Positions 8,101 through 15,036 of a stretch of 15,435 nt of DNA are shown here, one piece after another. Position 1 is the first letter of the stretch, and each line of letters begins with the position of its first letter. Position numbers and translations under genes: made by a program. The notes under the pieces were generated by a model. The model saw only the letters and a program-made list of their open reading frames with translations, had not been told where the DNA came from and made no database searches. Source of the stretch: Burkholderiales bacterium (GTDB lineage Bacteria > Pseudomonadota > Gammaproteobacteria > Burkholderiales > Burkholderiaceae); contig CANBQJ010000075.1 in the NCBI GenBank assembly GCA_947371645.1, positions 1-15,435 on the forward strand, given 5' to 3'.

Positions 8101-8820
8101 ATGTCTTTCTCCTTTGGCACCCTGTGGCCTTTGTCGTGCCGGGCGGCCACGCCCGGCTGGCGCCGCACCAGGGCCCTGGCCGCTGTGGTGGCCGTTTCGT
8201 GCCTCGGCGCGGCCTGCGCACCGGCCTTGAATTGGCGTGAATTCACCCTCGCAGGCGGCGATGGCCTGCGTGTGCAATTTCCCTGCAAGCCGGACCTCAG
8301 CGAGCGCACGCTGACCTGGCCGGCCTCCGGGCAATCTGTGAGCGTGCAGATGCACAGCTGCCAGGCCGATGGGCGCACCTGGGTGCTGCAGACCATCCAC
8401 CTGGACACCGTGACCCGCGTGGAGCCCACCCTGCGCGAATGGCCGGCCATGCTGCTGGCCAACCTGCGCCAGGCTGCCGAATTGGCCGAACGCGCCCGCA
8501 GTCAGGCCGCCGCCGCAGGTGTCCAGCCCGACGCCGTCACCTTGCCCACCGTGGCCGACCTGAGCCCCGCGCAAGCCGTGCAGGTGCCCCACATGACGCC
8601 CAGCCCTCACGCCCAGGCGCTGGACTTGCTGGCCGGGCCGCTGCCGCCAGACGACCAGGGCCCGGGCGCGCAGACCTGGCGGCGGGTTCGCGCGTGGCAT
8701 TTTTTCCACGGGTTAACCGTGTTCCAGGCGGCGGTGTGGTCCTCAGAGGACCACAAGCCGGCCCAAACCAGTGAAGATGTGACGCGCCCGTTCTTCGATG
8801 GGCTGCATTTTCCCGACTGA
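8101..8820 (+). CDS. Exported protein of unknown function upstream of PTS genes
   Basis: A 239-aa protein I cannot place in a named family. It has a long basic N-terminal region (to about residue 24, ending WRRTR), then a hydrophobic segment LAAVVAVSCLGAACAPA, so it should be exported. Cys39 sits where a lipoprotein Cys would be, but GAAC is not a standard lipobox (Gly instead of Leu/Val/Ile at -3), so lipid anchoring is uncertain. The mature part begins NWREFTLAGGDGLRVQFPCKP, contains CQADGRTWVLQTIHLDTVTR, an Ala-rich helix near 125-141, and ends RAWHFFHGLTVFQAAVWSS, VTRPFFDGLHFPD. The alternation of strands and one helix suggests a compact periplasmic domain. It ends 22 bp before the PTS IIA gene and may be co-transcribed. 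The ATG at 8101 follows a GATAAT directly. Confidence 0.75.
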   Translation: MSFSFGTLWPLSCRAATPGWRRTRALAAVVAVSCLGAACAPALNWREFTLAGGDGLRVQFPCKPDLSERTLTWPASGQSVSVQMHSCQADGRTWVLQTIHLDTVTRVEPTLREWPAMLLANLRQAAELAERARSQAAAAGVQPDAVTLPTVADLSPAQAVQVPHMTPSPHAQALDLLAGPLPPDDQGPGAQTWRRVRAWHFFHGLTVFQAAVWSSEDHKPAQTSEDVTRPFFDGLHFPD

Positions 8821-8826
8821 GTTGTC

Positions 8827-8832
8827 GATAAT
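8827..8832 (+). promoter_or_regulatory. Possible -10 element before PTS IIA gene
   Basis: A second GATAAT, in the context GTCGATAATCC, lies in the 22-bp gap before ATG 8843. A start about 7 nt downstream would leave a leader of only a few bases. No good -35 is visible, and no Shine-Dalgarno precedes the ATG. It would let the PTS pair be expressed apart from the upstream gene. Confidence 0.3.
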
Positions 8833-8842
8833 CCGGGTTCAT

Positions 8843-9301
8843 ATGGCTGGTCTGCTGATCATCGCGCACGCACCCCTGGCTTCTGCATTGAAGCTGGCGG
8901 CGCAGCATTGCTTTCCCGATGCAGCGCAAGCCCTGCAGGCACTGGACGTGCCGCCCAACCTCTCGGCCGAAGAAGTCCTGGCCCAGGCCAAGCTGCTGCT
9001 GGCCCTCGTGCAGGAAGGCGACGCCCTGGGCGAAGCCCTGGTGCTGACCGACGTTTTCGGGGCGACGCCCTGCAACGCCGTGCAGGGGCTGGCCGATGGC
9101 GTGCGCGTGAAAGTGATCACGGGCGTCAACGTGCCCATGCTGTGGCGCACCCTGAACTACGCCAGCCAGCCGCTGGACACCCTCACCAACCTGGCGATGG
9201 CCGGTGGCACCCATGGCGTCATGCAGATCGCCACCAGCCGGCCGCAGAACCAGGTCAGCCAACCGACCCATGATCAAGACCAACGTCACCATCAGCAATA
9301 A
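8843..9301 (+). CDS. PTS mannose-type IIA domain protein
   Basis: A 152-aa stand-alone EIIA(Man)-type protein, which accepts phosphate from HPr on a His near the N-terminus. MAGLLIIAHAPLASALK places the predicted phospho-His at H9, matching His10 of the E. coli ManX IIA domain. ALVLTDVFGATPCNAVQGLA and VKVITGVNVPMLWRTLNY are the family's core motifs. Betaproteobacteria carry this with HPr, usually without matching sugar permease domains, so its role is thought regulatory. ATG 8843 is chosen over the in-frame ATG 8798, which lies within the previous gene and would add 15 residues ahead of the conserved MAGLLIIAH. The last 32 bp overlap ptsH in another frame and encode a His/Gln-rich tail (HDQDQRHHQQ). 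No IIB, IIC or IID partner is in the window. Confidence 0.92.
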   Translation: MAGLLIIAHAPLASALKLAAQHCFPDAAQALQALDVPPNLSAEEVLAQAKLLLALVQEGDALGEALVLTDVFGATPCNAVQGLADGVRVKVITGVNVPMLWRTLNYASQPLDTLTNLAMAGGTHGVMQIATSRPQNQVSQPTHDQDQRHHQQ

Positions 9302-9539
9302 GCTGGGCCTGCATGCGCGTGCCTCGGCCAAGTTGACCAAGCTGGCCAGCAGCTTTCCCTGCGAAGTGCACCTGAGCCGCAACGACCGCCGCGTCAACGC
9401 CAAGAGCATCATGGGTGTGATGATGTTGGCTGCGGGGCTGGGCTCGCAGGTTGAACTGGAGTGCGATGGCCAGCGCGAAGAAGAAGCTGTTGTGGCCATC
9501 ACCGCGCTGATCAACGACAAGTTCGGCGAAGGCGAGTGA
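9270..9539 (+). CDS. ptsH: Phosphocarrier protein HPr
   Basis: An 89-aa HPr, the phosphate shuttle between Enzyme I and EIIA proteins in the cytoplasm. The catalytic site NKLGLHARASAK places His15 exactly, and NAKSIMGVMMLAAG gives Ser46, the site used by HPr kinase/phosphorylase in bacteria that have HprK, as most betaproteobacteria do. Length is normal for the family. ATG 9270 lies inside the end of the IIA gene (32-bp overlap), so translation is probably coupled. An in-frame ATG at 9204 is rejected because it would add 22 residues before the conserved MIKTNVTI start. In most Burkholderiales ptsI follows at once; here the next 255 bp are non-coding and the next gene is an outer-membrane protein. 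Confidence 0.97.
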   Translation: MIKTNVTISNKLGLHARASAKLTKLASSFPCEVHLSRNDRRVNAKSIMGVMMLAAGLGSQVELECDGQREEEAVVAITALINDKFGEGE

Positions 9540-9547
9540 GGCCCGTG

Positions 9548-9619
9548 AACGGGTGGCAATGGGGCCCCTCATCGCTAACCCCTGACGCCTGACCCCCTCC
9601 AAACGGGTGGGTTCGGGGC
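9548..9619 (+). repeat. Direct repeat pair AACGGGTGG-N4-GGGGC
   Basis: Copies at 9548-9565 and 9602-9619 match at 14 of 14 fixed positions with a 4-base variable middle. They could be paired operator half-sites for the downstream gene or a small duplication. G-rich matches arise easily in DNA of this composition. Confidence 0.3.
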
Positions 9620-9781
9620 TCAAACTGTAAGCAACTGCGTGCGCCTCGTGGCCCTGTGGCAACAAGGGGCTGCACCGTTGGCGATCTCCAGGGCAAAGTG
9701 TGCGGCCATCCGTCTCGCCAAGAGACATGGGCGCACCCGGGTCTTTCAGCAGGCCGAGGCGTCCGTCCAGCCCTGAGCCCC

Positions 9782-9787
9782 AAGGAG
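9782..9787 (+). promoter_or_regulatory. Strong ribosome binding site for the gene at 9795
   Basis: AAGGAG is placed 7 nt before ATG 9795. It is the clearest Shine-Dalgarno in the window; most other starts have weak ones. It fixes the start of the outer-membrane protein gene and suggests strong translation. Confidence 0.8.
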
Positions 9788-9794
9788 TCCTGAA

Positions 9795-10859
9795 ATGAAG
9801 TCGCTTCGCGTTCGTTCCGTTGCCGCTGCCGCGGTGTTGTTGACCGCTGGCGCGGCCACCGTCCAGGTCCAGGCTGCCGAAAATGGCCTGCAACGCTACT
9901 CGCCGGGCATTGGCGGCTCCGACATGACCTCGCCCCTGGTGCCGGGCTGGTACTTCCAGCTGCCCATGGTGTCGTATCACGCCAGCAAGATGAAGGGCAA
10001 TGATGGGCAGCAGGCCACGTCGGCGACACCGCTGCCTGTCTTGCAGGCAGGCCCGGGCGGCCCTTTGGCCCGTACCCTGGTCGATGCCAAGGCCACCAAC
10101 GTGGCTCTGCTGCCCCGCCTGACCTACCTGGGCACCGACAAGTTCTGGGGCGCCAACGTGGGCTTGACCGCCATGCTGCCCTTGGTGCGCCGTGAGGCCA
10201 CCTTCCATGGCGTGTCGACTTCGGTGCCCGGCGTGGGCACGATCGGCGTCCCGGCGGCTTACCAAAGTGGCATCTCCGGCCAGACCGGCAGCGAAATCGG
10301 CATCGGCGATGCCGAGGTCTCGCCCGTGCTGCACTGGGAAATCGGCGACCACCAGGCCGTGACCTTTGCCCCCACGCTGGTGCTGCCCACTGGCGACTAC
10401 AAGTCCACCCAGCGCGTGAACACGGGCTACGGCAACTTCTTCACCTTCCGCCCCTCCGTGCAGTACGCCTTCATTGGCGATGGCTGGGACATCGGCGCCC
10501 GCAGCGTGTTCTCCTTCAACACCCGCAACAAGGACACGGGTTACTACAGCGGCCACGTGTTCAACCTGGATTACCAGGTCATGGCCTTCGTCTCCGACGA
10601 CATCCGTGTGGGCCTGCAGGGCTACTTCGTGCGCCAGCTCTCGGGTGACACCTACGATGCGAGCAAGGCGGCCACGCCCAACCCGCGCACCGAGATCATC
10701 GAAGGCAACAAGCTCAGCGTGAACGCCGCCGGCCCGGCTGTGGCCTGGCTCAAGAATGGTGGTGAAATGCTGGTGGAAGGCAAGTTCCTCAAGGAATTCG
10801 ACGCCCGCAACCGCTTTGAAGGTGCTGCGTTCTGGCTGACCGTGTCCAAGCCGCTCTGA
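9795..10859 (+). CDS. SphA/MetA-pathway-type outer-membrane channel protein
   Basis: A 354-aa exported protein. The signal peptide MKSLRVRSVAAAAVLLTAGA-ATVQVQA should be cut before AEN at residue 28. The mature chain shows alternating short strands ending in aromatic residues (GWYFQLPMVSYH, NFFTFRPSVQYAFIGDGWDI, HVFNLDYQVMAFVSDDIRVG, GYFVRQLSGDTYDA) and ends with a strand reaching the last residues (GAAFWLTVSKPL), typical of an outer-membrane beta-barrel. TLVLPTGDYKST and NTGYGNFFTFRPSVQY resemble the phenol-degradation MetA-pathway/SphA family (PF13557). Members are found near aromatic or hydrophobic compound degradation genes and are presumed uptake channels, but no catabolic gene is present here, so the substrate is unknown. 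A strong AAGGAG precedes it; the chalcone-isomerase-like gene begins 24 bp downstream. Confidence 0.8.
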   Translation: MKSLRVRSVAAAAVLLTAGAATVQVQAAENGLQRYSPGIGGSDMTSPLVPGWYFQLPMVSYHASKMKGNDGQQATSATPLPVLQAGPGGPLARTLVDAKATNVALLPRLTYLGTDKFWGANVGLTAMLPLVRREATFHGVSTSVPGVGTIGVPAAYQSGISGQTGSEIGIGDAEVSPVLHWEIGDHQAVTFAPTLVLPTGDYKSTQRVNTGYGNFFTFRPSVQYAFIGDGWDIGARSVFSFNTRNKDTGYYSGHVFNLDYQVMAFVSDDIRVGLQGYFVRQLSGDTYDASKAATPNPRTEIIEGNKLSVNAAGPAVAWLKNGGEMLVEGKFLKEFDARNRFEGAAFWLTVSKPL

Positions 10860-10883
10860 TCACCCTTTTTGAGGCTCGTGTCC

Positions 10884-11591
10884 ATGCATGAGTTGCACCT
10901 GCCCACCGTGCGCAAGGCCTTGCAAGAGGCTGTGCGCGAGCCCGACCCCAACCGCCGTCAACTGCTGACGGCGCTGGCCTTGACGGCGCTGCTGCCGTGG
11001 ACGGCGCCTGCTCGGGCGGCGGTGGCAGCGGTGGAAATCGAAGGCATTGAGCTGCCCGAGACCGTGATGGCCTATGGGCAGAGGCTGGTGCTCAACGGTG
11101 CGGCGGTGCGCAAGCGCGGCTATTTCAAGGCCGACGTCACCGCGCTGTACCTGCCCGAGAAGCGCACCACCGCAGAGGCGGTGATGAAGCTCAACGGCAT
11201 CCGCCGCCTGCAGCTCAACATCCTGCGCGACTTCACCTCGTCCACCATCTCGCGCATCTTCCTGGCCGACTTCAAGCAGGCCGCCACCGACGACGAGTTC
11301 AAAAAACTCATCGAGGTGGTGGGGCAGATTGGTGCGGCTTACAGCAACGTCAAGCGCGTGCAGCGCGGCGACGTGGTCAACCTGGACTGGGTGCCAGGCA
11401 AGGGCTGGATGGCCTCGCACAACGGCAAGCAGCTCATGGGCGACGGCAACGGCCCGGTGTCCATCAACAACGAGCTGGCCTACCAGGTCTATCTGCGCAT
11501 GTACATCGGCGCTGCGGCGCCAGATGACTTGCGCAACGGTCTGTTGGGCCTGACGCGTTTGCCGCGCGCCAATGCCCGCGATGACGATTGA
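10884..11591 (+). CDS. Chalcone isomerase-like family protein with Tat-like signal
   Basis: A 235-aa exported protein. The N-terminal region holds a twin-arginine pattern, NRRQLLTALALTALLPWTA (R24-R25) followed by APARA, with cleavage likely near residue 45. This is Tat-like, though Sec export is not excluded. The mature part matches the bacterial chalcone-isomerase-like family (PF16036): VEIEGIELPETVMAYGQRLV, LNGAAVRKRGYFKADVTALYLPEK, DFTSSTISRIFLADFKQA, then GDVVNLDWVPGKGWMASHNG. Bacterial members are not known to act on plant flavonoids; related folds bind fatty acids or act as stress proteins, so function is unknown. ATG 10884 is chosen over in-frame TTG 10869 because GAGG at 10871-10874 is then 9 nt upstream. 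Likely an operon with the outer-membrane protein gene before it. Confidence 0.85.
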   Translation: MHELHLPTVRKALQEAVREPDPNRRQLLTALALTALLPWTAPARAAVAAVEIEGIELPETVMAYGQRLVLNGAAVRKRGYFKADVTALYLPEKRTTAEAVMKLNGIRRLQLNILRDFTSSTISRIFLADFKQAATDDEFKKLIEVVGQIGAAYSNVKRVQRGDVVNLDWVPGKGWMASHNGKQLMGDGNGPVSINNELAYQVYLRMYIGAAAPDDLRNGLLGLTRLPRANARDDD

Positions 11592-11608
11592 GGTCGGGTG
11601 AGGTCGCC

Positions 11609-11629
11609 AGGCTGAGCCCGCCTCAGGCT
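11609..11629. terminator. Possible stem-loop between convergent genes
   Basis: AGGCTGAG-CCCGC-CTCAGGCT can form an 8-bp stem with one mismatch and a 5-base loop. It lies in the 31-bp gap between the two convergent genes and runs over the stop codon of the minus-strand gene. No T-run follows on either strand, so it may only weakly stop transcription or protect 3' ends. Confidence 0.35.
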
Positions 11630-13524
11630 GCCTTCGGGTAGTGAGAGGCCAGCATGGGCGGCAGGGGCGTGTCCAGCAGGGCCGCCAGCAGGCGCAAGGC
11701 GTCCGCCGTGTCGTCCGACAGCAGCCCGTGAGGGCTGTGGTTGAGCGCCTCTTCGGCCCAGGCCCGCAACAGCAGCGGGCGCAGCATCCAGGAGAGTTCC
11801 TGCACACCAGACAGCGCGTGCATCAGGGCATCCGCGTCAGGTGCCTTCTCCAGCGTGCCGGGGTCGTCGTCGCCGCAACGCGCCATCATGGCTTGCCACC
11901 ATCGCTGGCCAGCCCCGCTGATGCCGCCTGTTTCGGCTTCTTGCGGCACGAAGCGCGCCACGTAGCCGGTGAGGGTGCTCACATAGGCCTTTTCCAGCAT
12001 GTTCAGGTCGCCCAGCGACTGGCCCTGGCCGGTGATGGGGCGCATCAGGGCTTGGCCGCCGCGTTCGCTGAGCCGATGGCGCAGGCACAGCCACCACAGG
12101 CGTTCACGCGGGCTGACGCGGCCGTCGGCGCGCATGAGGTCGCGTGCGGCTTCCACCAGCATGCGTTTGTGCATCAGGGGCTGCTGGGCCACGATGTCCA
12201 CCAGGCGCTCGAACTCCGGCAGGCGGGAGGTGGGCAGCAGGCTGCGCACGTCTTGCAAGATGGCGTCGGGCTGGTGCACGTCTTCGGCCAGGCGGTGCCA
12301 GAGCTTGTTTTCGCGGTGGTTGCCCGGGCTCATCATCAGCCCCAGGATGGTCAGGCGCAACTCGGTGGGGCCCACGCGGCCCTGGATGCGCATGAGGGCC
12401 TCGCGGTCGGCGTGGATGCGGGCCTGGCGCAGGGCCTCCGGGTTGGGCGGCGGCGCGTCCAGGGCGGTGGGCGTGCGGTCTTCGATGCTCACGCGGATGA
12501 GCGTCGGGCCGCTGGCGCGGCGCGGTTCATCGTCGTCGTTGGGCAGCAGCGAGGTCGGCAGGGGCGCCAGGTTCTGGCCCAGCACCCGGCGCACGCGGTC
12601 GGCCAGGGTGGGGTGGGTGGCCAGGCCGGGCAGCTCGGAGGGGTCGTGAAAGAGTTGGGCGGCCACCATGTCGGCGCAGGGGTGGTGCATGCGACCGCGC
12701 ATCATCTGCTGGTCATGCCAGAGCTTGCGCAGCACATTGCCCAGGTCGTCCTTGTTGCCGGTGATCTGCAGGGCGGCCAGGTCAGCCAGGCGCACGTTCT
12801 GGAAGGACACGCCAGATTGCAGCAGGCGCCCGGCCACCCAGCCCAGCCAGCCGGCCAGGCGCATCAGCAGGCCCAGCAGCCAGCCCAGGGGGTTGACGCG
12901 CCCGGCGGCATTGGGTGCCATCAGCACCTGGCCTTGCCCATGCACCCACGACAGCGACCACACCGCAGCCAGCATGTGCATGGCCGCCGTGCCCTGCCCC
13001 TGGCGGATGCGGCCAAAGGTGTGGGCCAGCAGGGCCCGCAGTTCGCTGCGGGTGAGGCGGTTGAGGGCACCCTGCGTGACGCACAGGGACATGTCCTGCA
13101 CCGCCCAGCCGGTGGCGAAGGCGTTGATCCCATCCTCCTGGGGCAAGAGGTAAACGGAGGGCACGGCCTGCGCACTGAGCTGGGCCAGCTCGTCGACCAC
13201 ATTGAGCAGCCGCCGCTGCAGGGCGTCGTCGGGGTCATCCTTGACGCGCTGGCCACCCAGCCAGTGCGCCACGCGCGGGCCGCCACCCTCGTACAGCCGC
13301 TGCCATTCGACCAGGCCCGCGGCCAGGCTCATGCCCACCACGCTCACGGTGATGAGCTCGAAGAAGCCCGCAGGAAAGCCCAGGCCGAAGGGCGCGAAGA
13401 GCTTGTACACCAAGGCCGCCAGCAGGTTGGCGCCGAGCGTCAGCAAGGCCAGCAGCAGGGCGTGGCGCAGCCACAGGCGGAGGATCGCCAATCGCCGCGC
13501 GGAGGTGGTTGGCCGGGCGCTCAT
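11623..13524 (-). CDS. M48 peptidase-like membrane protein lacking the HExxH active site
   Basis: A 633-aa protein related to LemA-linked M48 membrane metalloproteases. Order: hydrophobic helices at about 20-43 and 50-72, the M48-type block VPSVYLLPQEDGINAFATGW (121-140), ALNRLTRSELRALLAHTFGR (153-172), a hydrophobic segment 211-235, NVRLADLAALQITGN (243-257), THPTLADRVRRVLG (303-316), then a roughly 300-residue C-terminal part with AARDLMRADGRVSPRERLWW, similar to the ADGRI element seen at the C-terminus of this group. Family members have HExxH where this has H168-T-F-G-R172, and REFxAD where this has NVRLAD, so the catalytic Glu, the second His and the Glu ligand appear replaced. It is probably not a protease. 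The start ATG overlaps the lemA stop (ATGA). Alternatively it could act as a scaffold for another protease. Confidence 0.85.
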   Translation of the reverse strand: MSARPTTSARRLAILRLWLRHALLLALLTLGANLLAALVYKLFAPFGLGFPAGFFELITVSVVGMSLAAGLVEWQRLYEGGGPRVAHWLGGQRVKDDPDDALQRRLLNVVDELAQLSAQAVPSVYLLPQEDGINAFATGWAVQDMSLCVTQGALNRLTRSELRALLAHTFGRIRQGQGTAAMHMLAAVWSLSWVHGQGQVLMAPNAAGRVNPLGWLLGLLMRLAGWLGWVAGRLLQSGVSFQNVRLADLAALQITGNKDDLGNVLRKLWHDQQMMRGRMHHPCADMVAAQLFHDPSELPGLATHPTLADRVRRVLGQNLAPLPTSLLPNDDDEPRRASGPTLIRVSIEDRTPTALDAPPPNPEALRQARIHADREALMRIQGRVGPTELRLTILGLMMSPGNHRENKLWHRLAEDVHQPDAILQDVRSLLPTSRLPEFERLVDIVAQQPLMHKRMLVEAARDLMRADGRVSPRERLWWLCLRHRLSERGGQALMRPITGQGQSLGDLNMLEKAYVSTLTGYVARFVPQEAETGGISGAGQRWWQAMMARCGDDDPGTLEKAPDADALMHALSGVQELSWMLRPLLLRAWAEEALNHSPHGLLSDDTADALRLLAALLDTPLPPMLASHYPKAA

Positions 13525-14153
13525 GGGGCGGATGCCACCGAGGTGGCTGAAGCGGCCGCTGCGGTGTCCGTGCGGCTGCGGGTGGCTTCCACGCGGCTGG
13601 GCGACGCCTGCAGCTGGGCTGCACGCCCGAAGCCGAAGGTGCGGGCCAGCAAGCGCGTGGGCCACAACACGGCGGCGCTGTTGTAAGCCTGCGTGGCCTG
13701 GTTGAACAGGCCGCGGGCAAAGCGGGCCTGGTTGTCGGCCAGCAGCAGCTCTTCGAGCAGTCCGTCCAGCTCTCTGCCTTGCAGGGCGTCACCCTGTTCG
13801 GCCAGCAAGGCGTGCAAGCGCGCGTGGCTGTCCTGGAAGACGTCTTCGGCCATGCTGCAGCTGTGCAAAGCGCCGCTCTGGTGAGGGTGGTTTTTGACCA
13901 GGTCGGTGGCGGCCACCACCTGGCTGCTGGCGGCCATGACGCGCTCCAGCGTGTCGTGGGCGGCCGGCAGTTGCGGGCGCACGGTGGCGTGCAGCTTGGG
14001 GAGGATGTCGTGGCGGCGGCGCACCTGTTTGTCCAGGTGCGCGAAGGCGGCCGGTATGCCTGCGCGCAGGCGCTGCAGGCGGCTGTAGGCGCCCACGGCC
14101 CAGAAGACCAGCACGGCCCCGAGGGCCAGCAACCACCATGGCACGGCCTTCAT
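13521..14153 (-). CDS. lemA: LemA family protein
   Basis: A 210-aa LemA-like protein. A short N-terminus and one transmembrane helix ([20 protein letters not shown]) are followed by the family core [20 protein letters not shown] and [16 protein letters not shown], matching the usual YNxLVxLRNxVxNAWxxIDV/QLKRRHDLIPNLV. Helices continue to [20 protein letters not shown] and ARTFGFGRA, matching the family end FPxNLIAxxFGF. The tail is Ser/Ala/Thr-rich. LemA proteins are helical membrane proteins of unclear function often encoded beside M48 proteases, as here. The start overlaps the queC stop (ATGA, 14150-14153), and its stop overlaps the next start in the same way, so all three are probably translated from one message. 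Confidence 0.9.
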   Translation of the reverse strand: MKAVPWWLLALGAVLVFWAVGAYSRLQRLRAGIPAAFAHLDKQVRRRHDILPKLHATVRPQLPAAHDTLERVMAASSQVVAATDLVKNHPHQSGALHSCSMAEDVFQDSHARLHALLAEQGDALQGRELDGLLEELLLADNQARFARGLFNQATQAYNSAAVLWPTRLLARTFGFGRAAQLQASPSRVEATRSRTDTAAAASATSVASAP

Positions 14154-14866
14154 GGCTGGGCCAGGAAGGCCTGGTGGCCGTCGCGTCGCAGCACGCAGGC
14201 GGGGCAGGTGCCGCAGCCGTAACCCCAGGCGTGCCGCTGGCTGCGGTCGCCCAGGTAGCAGGTGTGGGTGTGCTCGACGATGAGCGCGTTCAGGGCCTCG
14301 CCGCCCAGGTCGTGACTCAGGGCCCAGGTCTGGGCCTTGGTCAGCCACATCAGCGGTGTTTCTACCGTCATGGGGGTGTCCAGCCCCAGGCTCAGCGCCA
14401 CCTGCATCGCCTTGAGCGTGTTGTCGCGGCAGTCGGGGTAGCCGGAGAAGTCGGTCTCGCACATGCCGCCCACCAGCACGGAGGCGCCTCGGCGGTAGGC
14501 CAGGGACGCGGCAAAGGCCAGGAAGAGCAGGTTGCGCCCGGGCACAAAGGTGTTGGGCAGGCCGTTGGCCTGCATGGTGATGGCGCGCTCGGCAGTCAGG
14601 GCGGTGTCGGAGATCTGGCCCAGCAGGCCCAGGTCCAGCAGGTGGTCTTCGCCCAGCTTGTGGGCCCACTGCGGGAATTGCGCGCGCAGCGCGTCGCGCA
14701 CGGTGGGGCGGCAGTCCAGTTCAACCCGGTGGCGCTGGCCGTAGTCGAACCCCACGGTTTCCACATGGTGGAAGCGCGCCAGGGCCCAGGCCAGGCACAC
14801 GGTCGAGTCCTGGCCTCCGGAAAACACCACCAAGGCGGTACGGGGATCAGTCTGGGGCAAGGTCAT
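14150..14866 (-). CDS. queC: 7-cyano-7-deazaguanine synthase
   Basis: A 238-aa cytoplasmic enzyme of queuosine synthesis that converts 7-carboxy-7-deazaguanine to preQ0 using ATP and ammonia. The ATP pyrophosphatase loop [12 protein letters not shown] is at 16-27, [11 protein letters not shown] at 40-50, and [36 protein letters not shown] and EHTHTC follow. The zinc site is C203, C218, C221 and C224 (CGTCPAC). Length is normal (E. coli 231 aa). ATG 14866 is chosen; ATG 14920 would add 18 residues ([18 protein letters not shown]) unlike the family. No clear Shine-Dalgarno is seen. queD and queE are not in the window. It leads a three-gene operon with lemA and the M48-like gene, which have no known link to queuosine. 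It is divergent from fpr. Confidence 0.96.
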   Translation of the reverse strand: MTLPQTDPRTALVVFSGGQDSTVCLAWALARFHHVETVGFDYGQRHRVELDCRPTVRDALRAQFPQWAHKLGEDHLLDLGLLGQISDTALTAERAITMQANGLPNTFVPGRNLLFLAFAASLAYRRGASVLVGGMCETDFSGYPDCRDNTLKAMQVALSLGLDTPMTVETPLMWLTKAQTWALSHDLGGEALNALIVEHTHTCYLGDRSQRHAWGYGCGTCPACVLRRDGHQAFLAQP

Positions 14867-14992
14867 GGGCAGGGCGAAGGGTACAGCGGGCCGCGTGGGC
14901 AAGCGGCCTCCAGGAGCCAAACGAGCATACCTGAAGCACCGACACAGTCCAGCAAAGCGGAGGGCTTACGGGCAGCTCCGGGCGTTCTGGGC

Positions 14993-14998
14993 GACAAT
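14993..14998 (+). promoter_or_regulatory. Possible -10 element of fpr
   Basis: GACAAT in the 170-bp region between the divergent queC and fpr would start a transcript near 15005, with a leader of about 32 nt. No matching -35 hexamer is evident and no Shine-Dalgarno precedes ATG 15037. The rest of 14867-15036 shows no frame or structure I can support. Confidence 0.25.
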
Positions 14999-15036
14999 CC
15001 AGGGTTTCACGCAGCGCACCTCAGCATTTCACCACC

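Larger units (their letters stand above)
9540..9794 (+). other. Intergenic region after ptsH with a two-copy direct repeat
   Basis: I see no coding frame with a family match and no Enzyme I sequence here. Two copies of AACGGGTGG-N4-GGGGC stand at 9548-9565 and 9602-9619, 54 bp apart. A short tandem CCTGACG/CCTGACC lies between them near 9581-9594. A small CCCG-TGAA-CGGG hairpin at 9542-9553 just after the ptsH stop has no T-run, so it is a poor terminator candidate. The promoter for the gene at 9795 should lie here but I could not identify it. Confidence 0.5.

Noticed and set aside
8798..8842. Upstream ATG for the PTS IIA gene
   Set aside because: It lies inside the previous gene and adds 15 residues before the conserved N-terminal strand that carries His9.
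10850..10871. T-rich stretch CCCTTTTT as a terminator after the outer-membrane protein gene
   Set aside because: No hairpin precedes the T-run, and the next gene starts 24 bp away in the same direction, so readthrough is more likely.
11641..13686. 681-codon open frame on the plus strand across the M48-like gene
   Set aside because: It is the complement of a gene with family motifs; composition (His, Gln, Ala, Gly) and lack of any motif mark it as a shadow.
14867..14920. Extended QueC N-terminus from ATG 14920
   Set aside because: The 18 extra residues do not look like QueC, and the protein from 14866 already has the family's usual length.
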